NCBI RefSeq assembly: GCF_014635285.1
Contig: NZ_BMCR01000001.1
Location: forward strand, 620,001 to 684,000
DNA length: 64,000 nucleotides
From: Stappia taiwanensis
GTDB taxonomy: Bacteria; Pseudomonadota; Alphaproteobacteria; Rhizobiales; Stappiaceae
Direction: 5' to 3'
The translations under genes were made by a program, and so were the position numbers. Below are positions 19,866 to 28,597 of this stretch, one piece after another. A model generated the notes under the pieces. That model saw nothing but the letters and a program-made list of their open reading frames with translations, did no database searches and was not told where the DNA came from. Position 1 is the first letter of the stretch; each line of letters opens with the position of its first letter.

Positions 19866-20309
19866 CACCTGTTCCGTCCCCTGCCCGTCCTTATCTACCA
19901 TCAATTCCGATGATCGAGGCGGCCCGGCTTCACCTTTCCGCCATGCAATCCTTGCAATTCTTCGTGGAGATCGGGATAAGACGTCCCTATATATCACGAA
20001 GACCCATTCTTATGGGGCGATCCACGGAACCTTACGGGACGAGCAAATGCATCGCGCCGCCAAGTTTCGAACGATTCTAAAGAAGGTTCTATGAACTGGG
20101 CGCGGACGAGTCAAGGCAAGCCTACGCGAAACTGCTTATGCGCAGATCCCAACGCATGGGCCCGTCACGACACTCCCCGCTCAGCCAAGAGATGAAGGCC
20201 TCGCCTTAACGCTTGGTTCCAACAGTGGTTTTCGTGGATACGATGTCGGCCCTTCGCAAGGTGGGCCGGAGAATAAGAAGGAAGCTAACCCCCATGTACG
20301 AGGTGGTCC
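19866..20309. promoter_or_regulatory. Divergent regulatory region between the suf operon and an alpha/beta hydrolase gene
   Basis: 444 bp with no credible gene. It must hold the promoters of the suf operon (leftward) and the hydrolase gene (rightward). The Irr-like box at 20065-20081 is the clearest signal. AT-rich patches such as TATATATCACG (about 19988) could be part of the suf promoter. No rirA or iscR regulator gene is found here. Confidence 0.6.
20065..20081. promoter_or_regulatory. Irr box (iron control element) candidate
   Basis: TTTCGAACGATTCTAAA is a 7-3-7 dyad that matches the published alphaproteobacterial Irr/ICE pattern TTTAGAA-N3-TTCTAAA (core TTTA-N9-TAAA) at all but one position. 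It lies 200 bp upstream of the first suf-operon start codon and 229 bp from the divergent hydrolase start. Irr control of suf operons is documented in rhizobia; its use here is inferred. Confidence 0.65.
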
Positions 20310-20966
20310 ATGCCTGAAGTGATTTTCAATGGTCCGGCCGGCCGGATCGAAGGCCGATTTCAGCCGGCGAAATCGCGAACGGCGCCCATCGCCCTGATCC
20401 TGCATCTGCATCCGCAGTTCGGCGGGACGATGAACAACCAGATCGTCTATCAGCTCTACTACATGTTCGCGAAGCGCGGCTTCGCGGTGCTGCGCTTCAA
20501 CTTCCGGGGCGTCGGCCGCAGTCAGGGCACATTCGATCACGGCCAGGGTGAATTGTCGGATGCTGCCGCCGCGCTCGACTGGGTGCAGAGCGTGCACCCG
20601 GATGCACGCGCCTGCTGGATCGCCGGCTTCTCCTTCGGCGCCTGGATCGGCATGCAGCTCTTGATGCGCCGTCCGGAGGTCGAGGGCTTCATCTCCGCCG
20701 CGCCGCCAGCGAACCTGCACGATTTCTCCTTCCTCGCCCCCTGCCCGTCTTCCGGGCTGATCATTCATGGCGATGCGGACAAGGTCGTGCCCCCCAAGGA
20801 TGTCCAGAACCTCGTCGACAAGCTGAAGACGCAGAAGGGAATCGTCATCGATCAGAAGACGATCCCCGGCGCCAACCACTTCTTCGAGAACCACATGGAC
20901 ACCTTGATGGAGGAATGCGGCTCCTATCTGGACCGCAGGCTCGGCGTGACGACGGAAGTCGCCTGA
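20310..20966 (+). CDS. Alpha/beta hydrolase
   Basis: 218 aa compact alpha/beta hydrolase. The oxyanion/HG-like segment is LILHLHPQFGGTMNN; the nucleophile elbow is AGFSFGAWIG (Ser); the acid is in IIHGDADKVVPP; the His is in IPGANHFFENH. VLRFNFRGVGRSQG is typical of this conserved family, often annotated simply as alpha/beta hydrolase next to suf genes. Substrate unknown. It is divergent from the suf operon and followed by a strong terminator at 21012-21037. Confidence 0.85.
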   Translation: MPEVIFNGPAGRIEGRFQPAKSRTAPIALILHLHPQFGGTMNNQIVYQLYYMFAKRGFAVLRFNFRGVGRSQGTFDHGQGELSDAAAALDWVQSVHPDARACWIAGFSFGAWIGMQLLMRRPEVEGFISAAPPANLHDFSFLAPCPSSGLIIHGDADKVVPPKDVQNLVDKLKTQKGIVIDQKTIPGANHFFENHMDTLMEECGSYLDRRLGVTTEVA

Positions 20967-21011
20967 TCGATCAGGCCTGGCCCGACAGAGGCCTCATCAC
21001 CGAACGCGTAG

Positions 21012-21037
21012 AAAGGCCCGCTTGTTCGGGCCTTTTT
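21012..21037 (+). terminator. Rho-independent terminator of the alpha/beta hydrolase gene
   Basis: AAAGGCCCG-CTTGTT-CGGGCCTTT followed by TT: a 9 bp perfect stem with a 5-T run, 46 bp after the stop codon. Confidence 0.85.
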
Positions 21038-21085
21038 CATATCCGCCCCGCGCACCAGCCGCCTCGTTCGCCAAACCACGCGGCA

Positions 21086-21116
21086 CAAAAAGAAAGGCCC
21101 GCTTGTGGCGGGCCTT
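21086..21116 (-). terminator. Rho-independent terminator of the NDUFA12 gene
   Basis: Read on the minus strand: AAGGCCCGC-CACAA-GCGGGCCTT followed by TCTTTTTG. It lies 56 bp beyond the stop of the minus-strand NDUFA12 gene and sits back to back with the hydrolase terminator. Confidence 0.8.
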
Positions 21117-21171
21117 ACATGCAATTCTCATGGAGCAGGAAACTCTCCCGCCCTGAAAAGATCAAGGCGCC

Positions 21172-21558
21172 TCAGTTGCCCGGCGTCCAGGCTTCGTAGT
21201 CGCCGGTCACCTTGGGGCGCTTGCTCGCCGTCAGGATCGACCCCTTCGGCCGGTAGGCCGCAGCCGTTCCCGTCTGGTTGCCCTGATGCGGCGCCTGCCA
21301 CTCGCGTGCGGTGTAGCTTTCCTCGGACGGCGGCGTATCGACCCGGTGGTGCATCCACCCGTGCCAGCCCGGAGGAATCATCGAGGCTTCAGCCAGATCC
21401 TTGTAGATCACCCAGCGCTTCTTGCCGCCGCGCTCGCGGTAGTAGCTGTTGCCGAACTCGTCCTGACCGACGAATTCACCCTTGCGCCACGTGAAGAAAC
21501 GGGTGCCCCAGGTGGCGCTGTTCCACCAGGTGAAGAACTGAAGAAGCAGGGTTTTCAT
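21172..21558 (-). CDS. NADH:ubiquinone oxidoreductase accessory subunit, NDUFA12 family
   Basis: 128 aa homologue of mitochondrial NDUFA12 (B17.2), found as a supernumerary complex I subunit in Alphaproteobacteria. Typical features: the N-terminal FFTWWNSATWGTRFFTWRKGEFVGQDEFGNSYY, then RRWVIYK-like KKRWVIYKDLAEASMIPPGWHGWMHHRVDTPPSE. The C-terminus ends in the family-like YRPKGSIL...GDYEAWTPGN. It acts at the inner membrane on the matrix-arm side of complex I. It is far from any nuo operon in this window, as is usual for this gene. Confidence 0.93.
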   Translation of the reverse strand: MKTLLLQFFTWWNSATWGTRFFTWRKGEFVGQDEFGNSYYRERGGKKRWVIYKDLAEASMIPPGWHGWMHHRVDTPPSEESYTAREWQAPHQGNQTGTAAAYRPKGSILTASKRPKVTGDYEAWTPGN

Positions 21559-21759
21559 CTGATCGAGGGTTCCGGTTTGATGACGCGCCGGTTCGCCGCG
21601 CCGGGAATGCCATTTTCCGGACCGGGCGCCCGTCAGGCGCGCGCAGGCCGAAATTCGGCGCGACTATGCCCCGAGGACCGCCCGATGTCCAGCCATCCGA
21701 TCGTGACAGTCCCCGACCGGGTTGCGACCGATCCGCCCAGCTCGTCCCCGGCCCGCGCC

Positions 21760-22458
21760 TCACTGCCCATCGCCACGCGTACCGCGGGGCGACGGGGAGC
21801 CAGACGTCGCCACATCGAGGGCAAGACCACTGCGCGCATCCACCAGTGCCGCCAACGGCTCCGGCGCCGGCAATTGCTGAGCCCGTGATGGCGCCCCATC
21901 ACGCGCCCCCACGGCAGACGACCGGTCCTTGCCCAGGTCCACAACCCTGCCCGCGCCCATCCGTCGCCATTTCTGCGCCTTGGCATCCAGGCTGGCCGCC
22001 ACTCCGTCAATGACGTATCGGCCGTCTTCGGCAAACACCAGCGGCCGCGGGTCATGCAGGGTCCAGATCAGCCGCTCATACAAGGAGGCCGGCGACAACG
22101 GCTTAACCAGGATGTTCTGCGCACCGGCACGCAGCACCCTGTCGATCAGCGTGCGGGTCCCATGGGCGGTAACAAAGATGATTGGCAGAAAGCACAGAGG
22201 CGCCAACCGGCGCTGGCGCATCAGCCGCAACAGACCAAGCCCCGACATCGGCTTCATGCGCCAGTCGGTGATGACCAGGTTCGGTGGATCGATCCGCATG
22301 ACCTCCAGCGCCGCTTGCGCCGAATCGAACGTCCGCACCCGGCGCACGCGAAAACTCAGGAGAATCGACCGAAGAATAGTCTGCATCGGCTTGGAATCGT
22401 CAACGACGACCACATCGAGATCGGTGATATCGAGCCCATAGGCATAGTGCCGTGTCAT
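21760..22458 (-). CDS. Single-domain response regulator with disordered C-terminal tail
   Basis: 232 aa. Residues about 10-135 form a receiver domain: VVVVDDSKPMQTILRSIL (acidic pair), the phosphoacceptor Asp in PPNLVITDWRMKPMSG, the Thr/Ser switch in IIFVTAHG, and the Lys in NILVKPLSP. About 95 residues follow, Pro/Ala/Arg-rich with no output domain. It probably acts by protein-protein contact or phosphate shuttling. No histidine kinase is nearby. The start at 22458 (MTRHYAYGLDITDLD) is preferred over a GTG three codons upstream. Upstream lies the large regulatory region shared with nrdJ. Confidence 0.85.
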   Translation of the reverse strand: MTRHYAYGLDITDLDVVVVDDSKPMQTILRSILLSFRVRRVRTFDSAQAALEVMRIDPPNLVITDWRMKPMSGLGLLRLMRQRRLAPLCFLPIIFVTAHGTRTLIDRVLRAGAQNILVKPLSPASLYERLIWTLHDPRPLVFAEDGRYVIDGVAASLDAKAQKWRRMGAGRVVDLGKDRSSAVGARDGAPSRAQQLPAPEPLAALVDARSGLALDVATSGSPSPRGTRGDGQ

Positions 22459-22741
22459 CCGCGCCACCGCATCATTCCGCGCACAACCTGCGCAAGCGTC
22501 ATGAAAACATACACGCCCTGCAATTCACTTGCCCCGCAGCACGCAATTCTCCGCGAGTTTTCTTAAAAATTGATGTGGCCCGATGGTACCATAGGGCGGC
22601 GGATATGATTCTGGCCGTCTCGAAGAGCTGGAAACCCCTCGCCATCGGCGCTACTGAGGGAGCGGCGGATGCGCCAGCGCCAAGCCGGGCAATGACAGCG
22701 GGCGTGCGGCTCGAGGCACCGGTTTTTTCGGCCAATCCTCG

Positions 22742-22786
22742 TTATCCACACGCATACCCCCTGCACCCACTAGACATTGTGGATCA
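22742..22786. promoter_or_regulatory. Pair of DnaA boxes
   Basis: TTATCCACA at 22742-22750 is a perfect DnaA box. TGTGGATCA at 22778-22786 is a box on the opposite strand (TGATCCACA, one mismatch). They face each other with 27 bp between. DnaA boxes upstream of ribonucleotide reductase genes are known in other bacteria; binding here is not shown. Confidence 0.5.
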
Positions 22787-22976
22787 TTCTCAAAGACCCC
22801 CCAATAGCTAGCTTTGGGCGCTTGACGCTGGCGAACGATTCACCCTACCTTCGAAGCGTCAGGAACATCGTAACAAGGTTGGGGCAGCCGCCCCGCGTCC
22901 TCTTCATCGGGAAGCCGGATCTGTGTGCCCGTCACGAACGAATTCGTTCGCGGCGATGGCGTTTTCGCGTCTCGAT

Positions 22977-22992
22977 GCATCGATATATCGTG
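22977..22992. promoter_or_regulatory. NrdR box 1 (degenerate)
   Basis: GCATCGATATATCGTG is a 16 bp imperfect palindrome. It is weaker than box 2 but starts exactly 32 bp upstream of it, the three-turn spacing usual for paired NrdR boxes. Confidence 0.5.
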
Positions 22993-23008
22993 ACAGAAAT
23001 CACGCGAT

Positions 23009-23024
23009 GCACTATATTTAGTGC
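23009..23024. promoter_or_regulatory. NrdR box 2
   Basis: GCACTATATTTAGTGC has perfect 6 bp arms around TATT and fits the NrdR consensus of form acACwATATwTwGTgt. Its position upstream of nrdJ and the 32 bp phasing with box 1 support repression by NrdR. Confidence 0.7.
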
Positions 23025-23209
23025 TCATCCACATAGACGGAAGTCGCGCGACCGGCGCGAAGACAAACAACAGGGTAGTGAGCAGCGACCCTCTCGTGCC
23101 AGCGGCGCGAGCGGGAGCGTACGGCTTGGCCGTCACTGCCGACATGCGGGTTCACCGCGATCGTTCACGACTGGCCGGGCGGGTCAGATGCACGTAAAGG
23201 GGCTCCAGG

Positions 23210-26200
23210 ATGAAGATCGAACGGCGTTACACCAAGGATGGGCAGTCGCCCTACGCCGAGATCGCGTTTCGCAACGCGACGAGCGAAATCCGCAATCCGG
23301 ATGGCTCCATCGTCTTCCGTCTGGAGAACATCGAGGTTCCGGCGCAATTCTCGCAGGTCGCTTCGGACATTCTGGCACAGAAGTATTTCCGCAAGGCCGG
23401 CGTTCCGGCGAAGCTGAAGCCGGTTGAGGAGAACACGGTTCCCTCCTGGCTGTGGCGGCACGAGGCCGATCTTGACGCGCTTGAGGCCCTGCCCGAGGAC
23501 GAGCGCTACAGCTCCGAGATGGATGCCCGCCAGGTGTTCGACCGTCTGGCCGGCACCTGGACCTACTGGGGCTGGAAGGGTGGCTATTTCGACAGCGAAG
23601 CCGATGCCCAGGCGTTTTACGACGAGCTGCGCTACATGCTGGCGACCCAGAAGGTCGCGCCGAACAGCCCACAGTGGTTCAACACCGGCCTGCACTGGGC
23701 CTATGGCATCGACGGCCCGAGCCAGGGGCATTTCTACGTCGACTTCCAGACCGGCGAGCTGACCCGCTCGGCCACCGCCTATGAGCACCCCCAGCCCCAT
23801 GCCTGCTTCATCCAGTCGGTCGAGGATGACCTCGTCAACGACAATGGCATCATGGACCTGTGGGTGCGCGAGGCGCGGCTGTTCAAATACGGCTCCGGCA
23901 CCGGCTCCAACTTCTCCCGCGTGCGCGGCGAAGGCGAGAAGCTCTCCGGCGGCGGCAAGTCCTCCGGCCTGATGAGCTTCCTGAAGATCGGCGACCGCGC
24001 CGCCGGCGCCATCAAGTCCGGCGGCACCACCCGCCGTGCCGCCAAGATGGTGGTGGTCGACATCGACCATCCGGACGTCGAGGATTACGTCAACTGGAAG
24101 GTGCGTGAGGAACAAAAGGTCGCGGCCCTCGTCACGGGCTCGAAGATCTGCCAGAAGCACCTCACCGCGATCATGCGCGCTTGCGTCAATTGCGAAGGCA
24201 CCGACGGCGATTGCTTCGACCCGGCGAAAAACCCGGCGCTGAAGCGCGAGATCCGCGCCGCCAAGAAGATGATGGTGCCGGAGAACTACATCCAGCGCGT
24301 CATCCAATTCGCACGCCAGGGCTTCACCAAGATCGAGTTCCCGACCTACAACACCGACTGGGACTCCGAAGCCTATCTCACCGTTTCCGGCCAGAACTCA
24401 AACAACTCGGTGCGGGTCACCGACGGCTTCCTCACCGCCGTGCTGGAGGATGGCGAATGGGACCTGACCGCCCGCAAGGACGGTCGCGTCACCAAGACGC
24501 TGCAGGCGCGCGAACTGTGGGAGCAGATCGGCTATGCCGCCTGGGCCTCCGCCGATCCGGGAATCCAGTACCACACCACCATCAACGACTGGCACACCTG
24601 CCCGGCCTCCGGCGAGATCCGCGCCTCCAACCCGTGCTCGGAATACATGTTCCTTGATGACACGGCCTGCAACCTGGCGTCGCTGAACCTGCTGCAGTTC
24701 CGCCGGGAGGACCGGTCGGTCGACATCGACAGCTACGAGCACGCCGTGCGGCTGTGGACCATCGTGCTGGAAGTGTCCGTGCTGATGGCTCAGTTCCCGT
24801 CGAAGGAGATTGCCGAGCGATCCTACCGCTACCGCACCCTCGGCCTTGGCTATGCCAACATCGGCGGCCTGCTGATGACCTCCGGCATTCCCTACGATTC
24901 GCCCGAGGGCCGCGCCATCTGCGGTGCACTCTCGGCGATCATGACCGGCGTGTCCTACGCCACCAGCGCTGAAATGGCCGGTGAGTTGGGCGCCTTCCCC
25001 GGCTATACCGACAATGCCGAGCACATGCTGCGGGTGATGCGCAACCATCGCCGTGCCGCCTATGGCGAGACAGAAGGCTACGAGGCGCTGAGCACCACCC
25101 CGGTACCGCTCGATCATGCCTCCTGCCCCGATGCCGCCCTGGTGGAGCGGGCACAGGCGGCCTGGGACCGGGCGCTGGAGCTGGGCGAAAAGCACGGCTA
25201 CCGCAACGCCCAGGCAACGGTGATCGCACCGACCGGCACGATCGGCCTGGTGATGGATTGCGACACTACCGGCATCGAGCCCGATTTCGCGCTGGTGAAG
25301 TTCAAAAAGCTGGCCGGCGGCGGCTACTTCAAGATCATCAACCGCGCGGTTCCCGAGGCGCTGTCCGCGCTTGGCTATTCGGAAAGCGAGATCGCCGAGA
25401 TCGAGGCCTATGCGGTCGGTCACGGCACCCTCGACCAGGCGCCGGCGATCAACCCGAGCACCCTGCGGGCCAAGGGCTTTGACGATGAGGCGCTTGAGAA
25501 GGTCAAGGGGGCACTGAAGTCGGCCTTCGATATCAAGTTCGTCTTCAACCGCTGGACCCTCGGCGAGGCGTTCCTGACCGGTGCGTTGAACGTCCCGGCG
25601 GACAAGCTCGACGATGTGGATTTCGACCTGCTGTCGTTCCTCGGCTATTCCAAGGCCGATATCGAGGCGGCGAACACCCATGTCTGCGGCGCGATGACGC
25701 TGGAGGGCGCCCCCTTCCTGAAGGAAGAGCATTATCCGGTATTCGACTGCGCCAACCCGTGCGGACGCATCGGCAAGCGCTTCCTGTCGGTGGAAAGCCA
25801 CATCCGCATGATGGCGGCGGCCCAGCCGTTCATTTCCGGCGCGATCTCCAAGACGATCAACATGCCGAATGACGCGACGGTGGCCGATTGCACCGAAGCC
25901 TACATGCTGTCCTGGCGCCTGGCGCTGAAGGCCAATGCGCTCTACCGCGATGGCTCCAAGCTGTCGCAGCCGCTGAACGCGCAGCTTCTGGCCGATGATG
26001 CGGACGACGAGGAGGATGCGGTCGAGACGCTGATGGCCCAGCCGCATGCGGCCCGCGCGGAAAAGGTCGCCGAGAAGATCGTCGAGCGGATCGTCGAACG
26101 GGTGGTGGAACGGCCGGTGCGCGAGCGCGAGAAGATGCCGGACCGGCGCAAGGGCTACACCCAGAAGGCGCGTGTTGGCGGCCACAAGGTGTATCTCACC

Positions 26201-26941
26201 ACCGGCGAATACCGCGATGGCCGGCTGGGCGAGATCTTCATCGACATGCACAAGGAAGGCGCCGCCTTCCGCTCCTTGATGAACAACTTCGCCATCGCCA
26301 TCTCGCTCGGCCTGCAATACGGCGTGCCGCTGGAGGAATATGTCGACGCCTTCACCTTCACCCGGTTCGAGCCGGCGGGCATGGTGCAGGGCAACGAGGC
26401 GATCAAGAACGCAACCTCGATCCTCGACTACATCTTCCGCGAGTTGGCGGTCTCCTATCTCGACCGTCATGATCTTGCGCACGTGCCGCCGGAGGCGATC
26501 GGCAGCACGGTGATCAGCTCCGGCCAGAACGAGACCCGCAGCAGCGATGGGGCCCATGACGGCGTCGTCTCCAAGGGTCTGGTGCGCGGTCAGACCGAGC
26601 GCTTCCGCCTGGTCAGCAACCCGGACGAGCCGGCCGGCGCGCTTGGTGGCGCACAGACCGCGGGCACCAGCGGCGGCACGGCCCAGGCCGGCACGCCGGC
26701 CCAGGGACGCGCGGGCGGCCTTGCCACCGCCTTCAAGCGGGACGTGGCGGTGGAAGCAGCGCCTGAGGCCGAGGTCGGCACCGCCGCCCCTGCCCCTGCC
26801 AATCAGGCGCAGCAGATCGCCCAGGCCCGGATGAAGGGCTACGAGGGGGAAAGCTGCGCCGAATGCGGCAATTTCACCATGGTGCGCAACGGCACCTGCC
26901 TGAAATGCGACACCTGCGGCTCCACCAGCGGCTGCAGCTAA
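23210..26941 (+). CDS. nrdJ: Vitamin B12-dependent ribonucleoside-diphosphate reductase (class II)
   Basis: Adenosylcobalamin-dependent reductase that makes dNTP precursors without an oxygen-requiring radical cofactor. 1,243 aa, full length for the long NrdJ type. Landmarks: [12 protein letters not shown] (first redox Cys), [24 protein letters not shown] (radical-site region), [25 protein letters not shown], and [36 protein letters not shown]-type segments (residues about 845-885). About residues 945-975 are a highly charged Glu/Arg helix ([16 protein letters not shown]). Then a TSCPD-like domain ([21 protein letters not shown]). The C-terminal tail has the Cys-rich [10 protein letters not shown] / [14 protein letters not shown] element used for re-reduction and metal binding. 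Probably NrdR-regulated (boxes upstream). Confidence 0.97.
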   Translation: MKIERRYTKDGQSPYAEIAFRNATSEIRNPDGSIVFRLENIEVPAQFSQVASDILAQKYFRKAGVPAKLKPVEENTVPSWLWRHEADLDALEALPEDERYSSEMDARQVFDRLAGTWTYWGWKGGYFDSEADAQAFYDELRYMLATQKVAPNSPQWFNTGLHWAYGIDGPSQGHFYVDFQTGELTRSATAYEHPQPHACFIQSVEDDLVNDNGIMDLWVREARLFKYGSGTGSNFSRVRGEGEKLSGGGKSSGLMSFLKIGDRAAGAIKSGGTTRRAAKMVVVDIDHPDVEDYVNWKVREEQKVAALVTGSKICQKHLTAIMRACVNCEGTDGDCFDPAKNPALKREIRAAKKMMVPENYIQRVIQFARQGFTKIEFPTYNTDWDSEAYLTVSGQNSNNSVRVTDGFLTAVLEDGEWDLTARKDGRVTKTLQARELWEQIGYAAWASADPGIQYHTTINDWHTCPASGEIRASNPCSEYMFLDDTACNLASLNLLQFRREDRSVDIDSYEHAVRLWTIVLEVSVLMAQFPSKEIAERSYRYRTLGLGYANIGGLLMTSGIPYDSPEGRAICGALSAIMTGVSYATSAEMAGELGAFPGYTDNAEHMLRVMRNHRRAAYGETEGYEALSTTPVPLDHASCPDAALVERAQAAWDRALELGEKHGYRNAQATVIAPTGTIGLVMDCDTTGIEPDFALVKFKKLAGGGYFKIINRAVPEALSALGYSESEIAEIEAYAVGHGTLDQAPAINPSTLRAKGFDDEALEKVKGALKSAFDIKFVFNRWTLGEAFLTGALNVPADKLDDVDFDLLSFLGYSKADIEAANTHVCGAMTLEGAPFLKEEHYPVFDCANPCGRIGKRFLSVESHIRMMAAAQPFISGAISKTINMPNDATVADCTEAYMLSWRLALKANALYRDGSKLSQPLNAQLLADDADDEEDAVETLMAQPHAARAEKVAEKIVERIVERVVERPVREREKMPDRRKGYTQKARVGGHKVYLTTGEYRDGRLGEIFIDMHKEGAAFRSLMNNFAIAISLGLQYGVPLEEYVDAFTFTRFEPAGMVQGNEAIKNATSILDYIFRELAVSYLDRHDLAHVPPEAIGSTVISSGQNETRSSDGAHDGVVSKGLVRGQTERFRLVSNPDEPAGALGGAQTAGTSGGTAQAGTPAQGRAGGLATAFKRDVAVEAAPEAEVGTAAPAPANQAQQIAQARMKGYEGESCAECGNFTMVRNGTCLKCDTCGSTSGCS

Positions 26942-27028
26942 GCCGCCGGCCGCGCTTGTTGTTGTCCCGAGTCGCATAGGATGGCCAATTTGAGCCAATA
27001 AGCGGCTCAAACGACCCTGAAATAAAAG

Positions 27029-27063
27029 AACCCGCCCATCGGAGACGATCGGGCGGGTTTTCC
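27029..27063 (+). terminator. Rho-independent terminator of nrdJ
   Basis: Stem AACCCGCCC / GGGCGGGTT with an inner ATCG-GAGA-CGAT hairpin, followed by TTTTCC. It starts 88 bp after the nrdJ stop. It is the last core-genome signal before the accessory region. Confidence 0.85.
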
Positions 27064-27342
27064 TATAATCTACTCAGAGAATTCCGGGGCTATCCGCCGG
27101 AGAAAAGAATTTGTGCCCCGTGAAAGCTGTTTCCGCGACAGCAACCAGTGCTGCATGAACTTTGTCCGCATATGGCAGTGCCTATGCGCAAGCAAGTGGA
27201 GCGCCCCCTTAATCACGCTATCGATTCCGACATCAGCTTTTCGACCTATCCATGAAAGGATTGAGCCGCCACTCGTCGAAGATCAGCAGACTGCAATTCG
27301 TGGCTTATGCCAGTGTCCAAATTTCGAGGAGAGCTCATTCTG
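27064..27342. other. Low-GC spacer at the edge of the accessory region
   Basis: About 280 bp with lower GC than the flanking core genes. I find no gene and no clean inverted repeats that would mark an insertion sequence end. It separates the nrdJ terminator from the transposase remnant. Confidence 0.4.
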
Positions 27343-27500
27343 AACACGGCAGCGAGCACGTCTCCTCCCGAAGTTCGCGAACACGCCGTTCGCATGGTTT
27401 CGGACGGTGAACGTCAGCATGAGAGCCGCAGATTGGCAATCATGCCGATTTTGGCGAAGATCGGCTGTGTGCACCCACGCGAGACGGCGGTTCTCCGAAC
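27343..27500 (+). pseudogene. IS3-family transposase OrfA remnant
   Basis: The plus-strand frame reads SPPEVREHAVRMVSDGERQ then HESRRLAIMPILAKIGC. This closely follows the N-terminal helix-turn-helix of IS3-group OrfA proteins (SPEVRERAVRMV...GEHESQWAAI..IAAKIGC). After IGC the similarity stops (VHPRETAVLR...). There is no OrfB and no intact start. The last about 60 bp overlap the 3' end of the minus-strand araC-family gene, so the decayed element ends inside or against that gene. Assignment is by remembered family pattern. Confidence 0.6.
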
Positions 27501-28465
27501 TGAGCACGATAGGCTCGTGAGAAATTTCCCACGTGAGCGTATCCAACTGCCACAGCTACCTCTTTCACGCTGTACTCACCGCCTGCCAACAACTCTTGCG
27601 CAGCAGTCAGGCGTTCAGCACGGAGAAACGCCGCGCAATTGAGGCCCGTTGCCTCGACGAACAACCGGTTGAGCCGGTTCGCGCTGATGCCCACTTGAGC
27701 CGCCAGAAACTCCACCGTGTTAGGCGCGGACAGATTCGCGCGAATGCGTTCGATCACCGCCTGTACGGCAACGCCTTGCCAATCTGCCGCATCAGTGGGC
27801 GACAGTCGGCCGTCCTCACACGCACTTTCAATTACATCCGACAGAAACAACGCGGCCGCCCCCTCCAACCGCATACCCCGTGCGACTCCCATCGTGCGCG
27901 GAGAGAACAGGCTGGTGGCCAGACCACGTATCCGGCTCGTGGTCGCGATGGTGTTCACGGCGCAAACCTCCCGCGTCTCATCGAAGTAGCCTCCCATCCG
28001 CCCACATACCTCCGCCTCCAGACGCGCCCGCAACCAGGGCAAGGTGGCGACGACGGAAACGTGACGCACCAGCTCACCCTCCGTCAGATGGAAGCAGGTG
28101 CCGGGCCTGTCGATCCGGCTGAGAAGAGTTTGCTGCCCCCGCCGCGCGATCTTTCGACCGTCGGGAAGTTCCATGACGGTGCTGCCGACAAGATGAAGAC
28201 TGCCGCCCACCCAGGGTTCGTCAAGTGTCGGGTTGACTGCCAGCGTACAGCTCTCCAGCGCCTGAAACTCTCCCAGATAGAGAAGAAGCCCCTCTCCGAA
28301 GCGCATCGTCGTGAAGCGGCCATGCGCTCCCGGCACTGCAAACAGCTTTCCGCCCTTCAGGTCGAAGGGGTAAAGGGGCGCTTCACCGCCACTGCCGCGT
28401 CCACCCTGACCCACGCTCACCTCACCATGCGATTGAAAATGCCCCTTTCTAGTTGCACCCGACAC
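27440..28465 (-). CDS. AraC-family transcriptional regulator
   Basis: 341 aa. The N-terminal about 220 residues are a PchR-like effector domain (GGKLFAVPGAHGRFTTMRFGEGLLLYLGEF...). The C-terminal double helix-turn-helix is intact: TVEFLAAQVGISANRLNRLFVEATGLNCAAFLRAERL, then YSVKEVAVAVGYAHVGNFSRAYRAQFGEPPSRV. The last residues (GAHSRSSPKSA) are encoded by DNA that on the other strand reads as transposase remnant, so the natural C-terminus was probably altered by insertion. It is divergent from the autotransporter gene with 132 bp between, so control of that gene is a natural hypothesis. Confidence 0.85.
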   Translation of the reverse strand: MSGATRKGHFQSHGEVSVGQGGRGSGGEAPLYPFDLKGGKLFAVPGAHGRFTTMRFGEGLLLYLGEFQALESCTLAVNPTLDEPWVGGSLHLVGSTVMELPDGRKIARRGQQTLLSRIDRPGTCFHLTEGELVRHVSVVATLPWLRARLEAEVCGRMGGYFDETREVCAVNTIATTSRIRGLATSLFSPRTMGVARGMRLEGAAALFLSDVIESACEDGRLSPTDAADWQGVAVQAVIERIRANLSAPNTVEFLAAQVGISANRLNRLFVEATGLNCAAFLRAERLTAAQELLAGGEYSVKEVAVAVGYAHVGNFSRAYRAQFGEPPSRVGAHSRSSPKSA

Positions 28466-28597
28466 ATCCCGACAAGGGCGTTCTCACGCGGATAAAACTG
28501 CAAAAATTGATAAGCCTTTTTGGTGGCTTAGAACCATTCCCGGCTCTATGGTCCGGCCACCTCAGCTCTTGTTCAGCCAGCCGTTCAGGTCCCTTTC

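Larger units (their letters stand above)
22459..23209. promoter_or_regulatory. 750 bp regulatory region between the response regulator and nrdJ
   Basis: No convincing gene. It contains, left to right: a palindromic ATGGTACCAT (22583-22592) inside a longer imperfect dyad, a perfect DnaA box (22742-22750), a near-perfect DnaA box on the other strand (22778-22786), a 16 bp perfect palindrome (22935-22950), and two NrdR-type boxes (22977-22992 and 23009-23024). The last 185 bp form a long untranslated leader for nrdJ. I looked for cobalamin riboswitch signatures in that leader and did not find them. Confidence 0.6.

Noticed and set aside
20100-20309. Short plus-strand frames between the Irr box and the alpha/beta hydrolase gene as a lost regulator gene
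   Set aside because: No helix-turn-helix or RirA/IscR cysteine pattern is present in any frame.
22935-22950. LexA box reading of the CGAACGAATTCGTTCG palindrome
   Set aside because: Alphaproteobacterial LexA uses GTTC-N7-GTTC direct repeats; the spacing and orientation here do not fit.
23025-23209. Possible cobalamin riboswitch in the nrdJ leader
   Set aside because: The context invites it, but I could not find the conserved B12-box or the GGGAAG and CCNGCNACUGU-type segments. A covariance-model search would settle it.
24398-27010. Long minus-strand open frame of about 870 codons opposite nrdJ
   Set aside because: Antisense shadow of a strongly conserved gene; no domain pattern.
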